Below, one piece after another: positions 1-5,477 of a stretch of DNA of 17,103 nt (position 1 is the first letter of the stretch; each line of letters begins with the position of its first letter). The position numbers were made by a program, and so were the translations under genes. The DNA is from Thermoanaerobaculales bacterium (lineage in GTDB: Bacteria; Acidobacteriota; Thermoanaerobaculia; Thermoanaerobaculales; Sulfomarinibacteraceae). The stretch covers positions 285 to 17,387 of the forward strand of contig JAOZUP010000032.1 in NCBI GenBank assembly GCA_029938595.1, given 5' to 3'. Under the pieces are notes generated by a model. That model was not told the origin of the DNA, made no database searches, and was given only the letters and a program-made list of their open reading frames with translations.

Positions 1-1
1 A

Positions 2-445
2 CGGGATGACTGGTTCAAGTGGCGCTACCGGCTCCGTCTGCTGTGCGCCTGGGCCGATCTTCTCCTCAAACAAGGAGACTGCAGCGGGGCACGCGACAAG
101 GCCAGGCTCGGGCTCGAGGCCGCGGAGCAGGCCGGTGCACGCAAGTACTGCGCGCAGTCGAGCCTTCTCCTGGGACGAATTGCTCTGACTGAGGACAAGA
201 TAGCCGACGCCGAGCGCTATCTCACAGCCGCTGTCGACTACACCAAGGATCTGCAGGCGCCTGTCATGGCCTGGAAGACCTACGCCGCTCTCGGGGATCT
301 TCATCGGGCCACCCACCGCGACGACGAGGCAAGGGACGATTATGGGGCGGCCCGTCAGCTGCTGCTCCTCATGGCGGAACAATCTCCCGAGCCCTTGAGG
401 AAGAGCATTCTCGCCAGCAAGGAGGCCCGGGCACTCGGGGCATAG
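2..445 (+). CDS. C-terminal part of a TPR-repeat protein (5' end outside window)
   Basis: An open frame enters from the left edge and ends at TAG 443-445, giving about 147 residues with no start codon of its own needed. The sequence is alpha-helical and Ala/Leu/Arg-rich. It has TPR-like helix pairs, for example around GARDKARLGLEAAEQAG, then LLLGRIALTEDKIADAERYL, then YAALGDLHRATHRDDEARDD. This resembles the C-terminal TPR tails of large signalling proteins (Ser/Thr kinases, LuxR/MalT-type ATPases, adenylate cyclases), but the catalytic part is not in the window, so the whole-protein function cannot be given. TPR arrays normally mediate protein-protein contacts. It converges on the minus-strand nucleotidyltransferase gene. 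I am confident it is coding and moderately confident of the TPR assignment. Confidence 0.7.
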   Translation, partial: RDDWFKWRYRLRLLCAWADLLLKQGDCSGARDKARLGLEAAEQAGARKYCAQSSLLLGRIALTEDKIADAERYLTAAVDYTKDLQAPVMAWKTYAALGDLHRATHRDDEARDDYGAARQLLLLMAEQSPEPLRKSILASKEARALGA

Positions 446-750
446 GAGAAAAGGGGCGCCATCTCACGACGTCTCGCGGCCCTCGCGACGAGGCCCTCCG
501 CAACAGCGGCGCGCCGACTCAACGCTCTGTGTGGAGAATGAAGGTCGGGGGCGGGTGGATGGCAACTCAAAACTGAGGCTCATGCAAAATTCGGCGACAT
601 GCGGGCGGGGATAAACCCCGCCCCTACGGTTCTCTTTGTAGGGGAGGGGTTTATCCCCTCCCTTCGAGTGCAGCTACTTTCAGCGGTGTGGGTGGTTGCC
701 AATCCGAATTCGACCCAGGGTGTGAGGGGATACGTTTAAACGTTCAACGT
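446..750. other. Convergent intergenic gap with hairpin element and start of heptad array
   Basis: There is no convincing gene in this 305-bp stretch between two converging genes. It holds the 67-bp multi-hairpin element (597-663), and its right end runs into the AACGTT heptad array (732-766). The first 150 bp contain only weak, interrupted inverted repeats. Short open frames here have no ribosome-binding site and no recognisable product. Confidence 0.7.
597..663 (+). repeat. 67-bp nested-palindrome element, copy 1
   Basis: This element can form two 8-bp hairpins with 5-nt loops: GGGCGGGG/CCCCGCCC at 603-623 and GGGAGGGG/CCCCTCCC at 642-662. An alternative central stem pairs CCCCTAC (621-627) with GTAGGGG (638-644). 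The two 24-nt halves (604-627 and 638-661) are themselves an inverted repeat with 2 differences. The reverse complement of 15837-15903 matches at 62 of 67 positions. It lies in a convergent gap, so a bidirectional terminator or a REP/MITE-like dispersed element are the leading readings. There is no clear U-tract. Confidence 0.85.
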
Positions 751-766
751 TTAACGTTCAACGTTC
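732..766. repeat. 7-bp tandem array, unit AACGTT(C/T)
   Basis: Five consecutive 7-bp units are visible: ACGTTTA, AACGTTC, AACGTTT, AACGTTC and AACGTTC. The core AACGTT is a perfect 6-bp palindrome, so the array reads similarly on both strands. It overlaps the last codons and the stop codon of the minus-strand nucleotidyltransferase gene (stop at 751-753), and it provides stop codons in all three minus-strand frames. Confidence 0.85.
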
Positions 767-1983
767 CTCTTCAACCACCTCCTAGCGCCCTCCGTCGTTC
801 GCACCTTTCCACGCAACTGCGCCTCGGTGAGAGCATCGACCGCACGGCCGAGGGCCGGGCAGGGATAGATGCCGAGAACGGCTCCAACCTCCTCGCCGGT
901 GAGCAGTGGCTCGGGATGGACCAGCTGCGGGCCGCGAGTCCGCCATAAACGCCACCAGCGTGACCAGTTGTGGTTGGGGTCCACCGCGGCTGCGGCGGCG
1001 AGCACGGTGGGGAAGGCGGTGCCGGCCCGATGCATGAACGCTCGGCGGTCGCCGGCGGAGCCTTCGACAGCGACCAGGGCCTCGTCGAGCATTCTCGCGG
1101 CGACGGCGGCATGGTGACGGATTTGTCGTGGCCAGGCGAAGTGGGAAACGGCGTCGGGATGTGGCGAGCTCCAGGTGCGGAGCAATAGGGCCAAAGCGGC
1201 GGCGTCGCCGGCCGCTGCGAGGGCTGCCCGCAGCGGATGCGTGTTTGGCCGCATTCGCGACGCAGCCCCCACATTGGTGATGATCCACGCCTTGTCGAAC
1301 CTGGTCGCGGGCCGTACCGTACGCTGCAGGACGCCGAGGTCCAGCAGGGCTTGAAAACCGCGCTCGCGGTTTGCGGCTGCCACCAGCTTGAGCAGCTCCT
1401 GTCCGAGTCGTTCGGGTGGCGCGCGACGCACCCGCGGGGCGAGCGACCGAATCCAGCGGGCGGTCCGGGGTTCGAGTTCGAGCTCCGGAAGCTGGGCCAG
1501 GAATCGTGCCGCGCGCACGAGACGTACCGGGTCTTCTTCGAGGTTTTTCTTCTTGATCGCACGCAAGACACCCGATTCGAGATCCTCGAGCCCGCCGACC
1601 CGATCGTCGAACGGGCCGTTCGGAAGTCGCCACACGAGGGCGTTGATGCTGAAGTCGCGGCGGTGAATGTCTTCGTCGAGGCTCAGGTCAGCCAACGGCC
1701 ACAGCTCCACCTGGATCTTTGGGCCCTCGATCCGCCACACGCGCTTTGATCCCCGGCCGAGGACGTGGGCGCGGGTGTCGAGGCGCGCTGCAAGCATTTG
1801 CGCCGGGGCCCGCACATGGTCGAGATCGCCGGGAAGCACGAGATCGAGGTCGACGCTCTTGCGGCCGAGCAGCCGGTCGCGCAGATAACCACCGGTCAGG
1901 TGGCACTCGGGCATTCCAAGCCCTTCCCAGACCCCCCGGAGCAGCAGGTCGTTTTCGAGCACGGTGGTGTCGATTCGGGGCAT
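751..1983 (-). CDS. CCA-adding enzyme / poly(A) polymerase family tRNA nucleotidyltransferase
   Basis: The 410-residue product belongs to the class II nucleotidyltransferase family, which adds CCA or A residues to RNA 3' ends in the cytoplasm. Visible motifs are GGYLRD at residues 31-36, the metal-binding DLD at 45-47 (SVDLDLVLPG), RRDFSINAL at 108-116 and EEDPVRLVRAARF at 149-161. These are the nucleotidyltransferase core and the ATP/CTP-contacting region. The remaining ~240 residues are helical and Arg/Ala-rich, with no clear HD motif. I chose ATG at 1983 because the upstream TTG (2007) adds only eight unconserved residues; neither has a strong Shine-Dalgarno. CCA addition and poly(A) polymerase (PcnB) activity cannot be separated by eye, so no symbol is given. 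The last codons (Asn-Val-Glu-Arg-stop) lie inside a heptad repeat array. Confidence 0.88.
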   Translation of the reverse strand: MPRIDTTVLENDLLLRGVWEGLGMPECHLTGGYLRDRLLGRKSVDLDLVLPGDLDHVRAPAQMLAARLDTRAHVLGRGSKRVWRIEGPKIQVELWPLADLSLDEDIHRRDFSINALVWRLPNGPFDDRVGGLEDLESGVLRAIKKKNLEEDPVRLVRAARFLAQLPELELEPRTARWIRSLAPRVRRAPPERLGQELLKLVAAANRERGFQALLDLGVLQRTVRPATRFDKAWIITNVGAASRMRPNTHPLRAALAAAGDAAALALLLRTWSSPHPDAVSHFAWPRQIRHHAAVAARMLDEALVAVEGSAGDRRAFMHRAGTAFPTVLAAAAAVDPNHNWSRWWRLWRTRGPQLVHPEPLLTGEEVGAVLGIYPCPALGRAVDALTEAQLRGKVRTTEGARRWLKRNVER

Positions 1984-2006
1984 GGTGAGATAAGGATAGA
2001 GGATCA

Positions 2007-2038
2007 AATTAGGAATTAGGAATTAGGAATTAGGAATT
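2007..2038. repeat. 7-bp tandem array, unit AATTAGG
   Basis: Four perfect AATTAGG units (2007-2034) are followed by a partial unit. The array lies 24 bp upstream of the ATG chosen for the minus-strand nucleotidyltransferase and partly covers its alternative TTG start. Copy-number change would alter its leader. Confidence 0.9.
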
Positions 2039-2060
2039 TCCACCCGGCCACCCCCGTTTG

Positions 2061-2096
2061 ATTTCGAATTTCGAATTTCGAATTTCGAATTTTCGA
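2061..2096. repeat. 7-bp tandem array, unit ATTTCGA
   Basis: Four perfect ATTTCGA units (2061-2088) are followed by a degenerate unit with one extra T. Each junction creates the 6-bp palindrome TTCGAA. The array lies 22 bp from the AATTAGG array, in the same divergent gap, yet has an unrelated unit. Confidence 0.9.
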
Positions 2097-2251
2097 TCCA
2101 ACTCCCGATCAAACCGGTACGCCCGAGCGCTCAGGGTCGGTGGGACGATGTGCGGCGGAGGTGCCAGAGGGCAAGACAGTGATTCGGCCGGACAACCTGA
2201 TGAATTGGGACGTAGACAGTGTAGAGCAATCAAACTGAGGAGGCCCAAACA

Positions 2252-2854
2252 ATGACCAGGACTGCCGAAGCGATTCTCGTAGCGGCTGCTCTGTTGTCAC
2301 CCGGGATTTCGGCCGCGGCTGAAGAGAATAAGGGTGCTGTTTATCTCGTGGCGGCCCTAACGCTGCCGACCAATGTTCCGGAGATAGGGGAAGGACGGTG
2401 GTCGAATACCTATCATCCAGCCCCTGGTTTCGGCTTCGAAGGCTCGATGGAGTGGCGGAGGGAATTCCTGGGAGGTTACGTTTCGGTTGGAGGTCTTGCC
2501 AGGGAGATCGAGGTGCGAACAGAGTACTGGGATGGTCAGGTTGATCGGGAGTCGGAATCACAGCTCTTGGGCTACCTCGCAACAGGGTTGAACTTCCACC
2601 TCGCCGGCTCGAAAGGCGCAGATGTATTCTTTGGTCCGTTGCTAGCTGGGATCCTCAACGTGAGCTCCTACTGGGATGAAAGGCACGCCGATTTTGACTA
2701 CATGATCGGCGCCCAGGCCGGATTCGCCCTCAGAAAACGACCGGCCAAATGGAACCTGTGTTTTGGACTGAGAATCGTGAATCTGCCTAGCCATCGGAGC
2801 TTCGCTCGAGGATCCGCGGTGTCGATTATGGTTGGAGTCAGCCGGGCACGATGA
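2252..2854 (+). CDS. Small outer-membrane beta-barrel-like protein, function unknown
   Basis: The 200-residue product has an N-terminal signal peptide (hydrophobic residues ~7-19, likely cleavage after Ala-23 in ISAAAEEN). The rest is a series of amphipathic strands rich in Gly and aromatics (GFGFEGSMEW, YVSVGGLA, LLGYLATGLNF, YMIGAQAGFALR). That pattern fits an 8-stranded outer-membrane or porin-like barrel. The protein ends in an Arg rather than the usual C-terminal aromatic, so outer-membrane insertion is not certain. A strong Shine-Dalgarno (GAGGAGG, ~8 nt upstream) supports this ATG. It appears to be a single-gene unit. I do not recognise a specific family. Confidence 0.72.
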   Translation: MTRTAEAILVAAALLSPGISAAAEENKGAVYLVAALTLPTNVPEIGEGRWSNTYHPAPGFGFEGSMEWRREFLGGYVSVGGLAREIEVRTEYWDGQVDRESESQLLGYLATGLNFHLAGSKGADVFFGPLLAGILNVSSYWDERHADFDYMIGAQAGFALRKRPAKWNLCFGLRIVNLPSHRSFARGSAVSIMVGVSRAR

Positions 2855-2909
2855 AGGACTGAACCTTCAGCAGTGTTGTCGTCCCCTGTCCGCGTCTGAA
2901 AGAAAACAT

Positions 2910-2960
2910 GTGATCAGTGATCAGTTCGAGTCTTGCGGCAACCTACTGATTACTGATCAC
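2910..2960. repeat. Heptad repeats arranged as a 16-bp inverted repeat
   Basis: The left arm (2910-2925) contains two TGATCAG units. The right arm (2945-2960) starts the series ACTGATT, ACTGATC, ACCGATT. The arms are complementary over 16 bp with a single G-T pair, around a 19-nt loop. This could act as a weak terminator of the upstream barrel gene, but no U-tract follows. The unit again has a 7-bp period and a TGATCA palindrome. Confidence 0.75.
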
Positions 2961-3004
2961 CGATTACTCAATTTCGGGTCAGCTCAACGATTCACTCAGT
3001 TCGT

Positions 3005-3034
3005 TAGCCTCACAGCCACTCCTGCGCTACAATT
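3005..3034 (+). promoter_or_regulatory. Candidate rluB promoter
   Basis: TACAAT at 3029-3034 is a good sigma-70 -10 match, 41 bp before the chosen ATG. TTAGCC at 3005-3010, 18 bp upstream, is a poor -35 match. The placement fits, but this is motif reading only. Confidence 0.35.
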
Positions 3035-3075
3035 ACGTCCCCGCCGCGAGGCGGAGTATCCCGTTGGAGGGAATG

Positions 3076-3903
3076 ATGAGTGAAGAACGACTGCAGAAGA
3101 TCATTGCGCGCTCGGGGCTGTGCTCGCGACGTGATGCCGATCAGATGGTTGCCGAGGGCCGGGTGACGGTGGACGGCCGGGTGGCTGATCTCGGCGAGAA
3201 AGTGGATCCGGCGAAGGTCCACATCAAAGTTGACGGCAAGCGCCTCAAGGCTCCCGAAACGCCGCGGTACCTCCTGCTCAACAAGCCGCGCGGTGTGATG
3301 ACCACTTGCGATGACCCCGAGGAGCGCAAGACGGTACTGGATATCGTGCATCCGGCGATCCGCGAGCGGGTCTACCCTGTGGGCCGGCTCGATTACAACT
3401 CCGAGGGTCTGCTCATCCTGACCAACGACGGCGAGCTCGCAGCTCGGATTGCCCATCCGAGGCACGGCATCGTGCGGGAGTACCTGGTCAAGATTCGCGG
3501 AGATCTCAGCCGGCAGGAGCAGGGGAAGTTGTTGGCCGGCGGCGTCATTGACGGGAAGCACGTTAAGCCGTTGCGGGCCAAGCGAGACTCCAAGGGCCGT
3601 GGCGGCACCACGACCTGGTGGAGAATCGAGGTCTCCGAGGGCCGCACTCACGAGGTGCGCGAGCTCTTCTTCCGCGCCGGCCATCTCGTGCAGCGGCTGC
3701 GCCGCACCGCCATCGGCCCGCTGCGCGACAACACCCTGAAGCCCGGAGAGTTCCGAACCCTGAGCGAAAAGGAAGTGAAGTCGCTGCGCGGTGTGACCTC
3801 GAAAGCCGGGAAACCGAGATCTAAGAGGTCGCGGCCTGCCGCGACCCGCCCTCGGAGAGCGGGTGGGCGCTCCTCCCCTGCGAGAACGAAGAAAAATCGG
3901 TAA
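3076..3903 (+). CDS. rluB: 23S rRNA pseudouridine synthase, RluB/RsuA family
   Basis: The 275-residue enzyme isomerises a uridine to pseudouridine in rRNA; the RluB subgroup acts on 23S rRNA helix 80-93. An S4 RNA-binding domain spans about residues 1-48 (RLQKIIARSGLCSRRDAD). The catalytic domain follows, with the start motif LLLNKPRGVMTT (66-77) and the signature GRLDYNSEGLL (103-113), whose Asp-106 is the catalytic residue. The family feature GRTHEVRELF lies at 189-198. A basic tail of ~35 residues (Arg, Lys, Ala, Pro) ends the protein and probably adds RNA affinity. ATG 3076 has the best spacing (5 nt) from GGAGG at 3066-3070; ATG 3073 and TTG 3064 are in frame but too close to it or overlap it. 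RsuA/RluF assignment is possible; RluB fits best. Confidence 0.87.
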   Translation: MSEERLQKIIARSGLCSRRDADQMVAEGRVTVDGRVADLGEKVDPAKVHIKVDGKRLKAPETPRYLLLNKPRGVMTTCDDPEERKTVLDIVHPAIRERVYPVGRLDYNSEGLLILTNDGELAARIAHPRHGIVREYLVKIRGDLSRQEQGKLLAGGVIDGKHVKPLRAKRDSKGRGGTTTWWRIEVSEGRTHEVRELFFRAGHLVQRLRRTAIGPLRDNTLKPGEFRTLSEKEVKSLRGVTSKAGKPRSKRSRPAATRPRRAGGRSSPARTKKNR

Positions 3904-3926
3904 GTCATTGAAATAACTGCCCTATG

Positions 3927-3947
3927 CAATTCGCCGCGGGCGAATTG
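3927..3947. promoter_or_regulatory. Perfect 9-bp palindrome between rluB and lysS (operator or terminator)
   Basis: CAATTCGCC (3927-3935) and GGCGAATTG (3939-3947) are perfect inverted repeats around GCG. The palindrome begins 24 bp after the rluB stop and ends 6 bp before a -10-like TAGAAT, so it covers the position of the lysS -35. No U-tract follows, which argues against a simple intrinsic terminator and leaves a repressor operator as the alternative. Confidence 0.5.
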
Positions 3948-3950
3948 TCG

Positions 3951-3959
3951 TGGTAGAAT
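3951..3959 (+). promoter_or_regulatory. Candidate extended -10 promoter for the lysS-lol-bam-lpx block
   Basis: TGGTAGAAT at 3951-3959 matches an extended -10 (TGn plus TAGAAT). It lies 32 bp before the likely TTG start of lysS. No good -35 hexamer is present; the region is occupied by a palindrome, consistent with extended -10 dependence or regulated access. Confidence 0.45.
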
Positions 3960-3991
3960 AACGCGCCCGCGAGCATGCTGTGGAGGAATTT

Positions 3992-5476
3992 TTGCAGAGC
4001 ACGGACGAAGGTCAACAGCCGGTCGAACAACTGATCGCCAACCGCCGCGCCAAGCTTGAGGCGCTCTACGAGCTCGGTCAGGACCCGTACCCGCGGCGTT
4101 TCCGGGTCGAAGAGTCGGTGAGCCAGGTGCGGGCACGGTACGAGGAGAAGACCGCTGAGGAGCTCGAGACGGAGAAGCCCGAGGTGCGGATTGCCGGGCG
4201 CCTGCGAGCGGTGAGGGGGCACGGCAAGGTGTCCTTCGCCGATGTATCGGACGGAGCCGGTCAGCTCCAGCTCTACCTGCGCAAGAACGACCTCGACGAG
4301 ACCTCGTGGTTGATCTTCAAGCAGCTCGATCTGGGAGACTTCCTCGGCGTCGAGGGGGCGGTCTTCCGCACTCGGGCCGGTGAGCTGAGCGTGGCCGTCA
4401 CAAAGCTGCAGGTGCTGGCCAAGGCATTGCGCCCGCTGCCGGAGAAGTATCATGGGCTTTCCGATCGCGAGGCCCGGGCCCGCCAACGTTACCTCGACCT
4501 CTTGTCAAATCCGGAATCGCGCGAGGTCTTCGAGGCGCGTTCGAAGGTGATTTCCTCGATTCGCCGGCGTTTCGAGGCGGCCGGTTTCATCGAGGTAGAG
4601 ACGCCGATGATGCAGCCGATCCCAGGAGGCGCCACCGCTCGGCCCTTTGTCACTCATCACAACACCCTCGACATGGATCTCTACCTGCGGATCGCCCCTG
4701 AGCTCTACCTCAAGCGGCTCATTGTGGCCGGTTTCGAGCGGATCTTCGAGCTCAATCGGAATTTTCGCAACGAGGGTATCTCGACCCGCCACAACCCCGA
4801 GTTTACGATGCTGGAGTTCTATTGGGCCTACGCGGATTACGAGCTCCTAATGGACTTCACCGAGGAGTTGGTGGCCGGCCTCGCTGAGGAGGTGACTGGT
4901 GGGTTGAAGGTGCCGTGGGGCGAGCACATCATCGATTTCAGCCGTCCCTGGCGGCGTTTGAGGATGCGCGACGCGATTCTTGAATACTCGGACCTGACCC
5001 CCGAGGACCTCGTGGATCGATCGCGGATGGAGGCTGCCGCGCGCTCGCTCGATGTGCAGCGAATCGACGAGAGGTCGGACGGCAATCTCTTTGCCGAGCT
5101 CTTCGAGATGACGGCGGAGCCGCTGATGATCAACCCCACATTCATCATGGACTTTCCGCGCGACATCTCACCGTTTGCCAAGTCGACGCCGGATGACCCC
5201 GACACCGTGGAGCGTTTCGAGCTCTTTATCGGGGGGCTCGAGGTGGCCAACGCATTCACCGAGCTCAATGACCCGGTCGAGCAGCGCCGGCGCCTCGAAG
5301 CACAGGCGGCGGAAGCCGGGGGACTGGTCGACGAGGACTTCGTGCTGGCCATTGAGCACGGCATGCCGCCGACTGGCGGCGAGGGTATCGGCATCGACCG
5401 TCTGGTCATGCTTCTAACCGGTCGGCAGTCGATCCGAGACGCCATTCTCTTCCCGCAGCTGCGGCCGCGAGAGTGA
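3992..5476 (+). CDS. lysS: Lysyl-tRNA synthetase, class II
   Basis: The product (494 residues from TTG 3992) charges tRNA-Lys with lysine in the cytoplasm. An N-terminal OB-fold anticodon-binding domain covers about residues 65-145 (VRIAGRLRAVRGHGKVSFAD). The class II catalytic core follows: motif 1 near FEAAGFIEVETPMMQP (194-209), motif 2 in FELNRNFRNEGISTRHNPEF (252-271), and motif 3 as GEGIGIDRLVMLLT (463-476). Length and motif spacing are normal. Start choice: GTG 3980 is in frame but overlaps the GGAGG (3982-3986), which sits 5 nt before TTG 3992, so TTG is the likelier start and gives MQSTDEG. Its stop is followed one base later by the lol permease ATG, so it heads the envelope block. 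Confidence 0.95.
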   Translation: MQSTDEGQQPVEQLIANRRAKLEALYELGQDPYPRRFRVEESVSQVRARYEEKTAEELETEKPEVRIAGRLRAVRGHGKVSFADVSDGAGQLQLYLRKNDLDETSWLIFKQLDLGDFLGVEGAVFRTRAGELSVAVTKLQVLAKALRPLPEKYHGLSDREARARQRYLDLLSNPESREVFEARSKVISSIRRRFEAAGFIEVETPMMQPIPGGATARPFVTHHNTLDMDLYLRIAPELYLKRLIVAGFERIFELNRNFRNEGISTRHNPEFTMLEFYWAYADYELLMDFTEELVAGLAEEVTGGLKVPWGEHIIDFSRPWRRLRMRDAILEYSDLTPEDLVDRSRMEAAARSLDVQRIDERSDGNLFAELFEMTAEPLMINPTFIMDFPRDISPFAKSTPDDPDTVERFELFIGGLEVANAFTELNDPVEQRRRLEAQAAEAGGLVDEDFVLAIEHGMPPTGGEGIGIDRLVMLLTGRQSIRDAILFPQLRPRE

Positions 5477-5477
5477 G

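Larger units (their letters stand above)
1984..2251. other. Divergent intergenic region with two heptad arrays
   Basis: These 268 bp separate the nucleotidyltransferase gene (-) from the barrel protein gene (+), so promoters for both should lie here. Two AT-rich 7-bp tandem arrays (2007-2038 and 2061-2096) occupy the half nearer the minus-strand gene. No convincing -35/-10 pair stands out; TTGGGA at 2205-2210 is the best -35-like hexamer for the + strand, but a matching -10 is weak. The Shine-Dalgarno of the + gene (GAGGAGG) lies just before its ATG. Confidence 0.6.
2855..3075. other. Intergenic region before rluB
   Basis: These 221 bp contain no gene. They hold a heptad-based inverted repeat (2910-2960), a candidate promoter (-10 near 3029) and a small GC hairpin in the rluB leader (CCGCC 3042-3046, GCGA loop, GGCGG 3051-3055). 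Confidence 0.6.

Noticed and set aside
464..490. Possible terminator hairpin after the TPR gene
   Set aside because: The stem is only about 5 bp with an interrupted outer part, and there is no U-tract. The 67-bp element is the better candidate.
597..663. G-quadruplex in the GGGG runs of the 67-bp element
   Set aside because: The G runs are paired with matching C runs on the same strand, and there are not four closely spaced G runs on one strand outside the hairpins.
2007..2096. Possible CRISPR array
   Set aside because: The units are 7 bp and directly adjacent, with no spacers of 25-40 bp and no cas genes in the window.
3010..3684. 224-codon minus-strand open frame opposite rluB
   Set aside because: It is antisense to a recognisable pseudouridine synthase, with no domain of its own.
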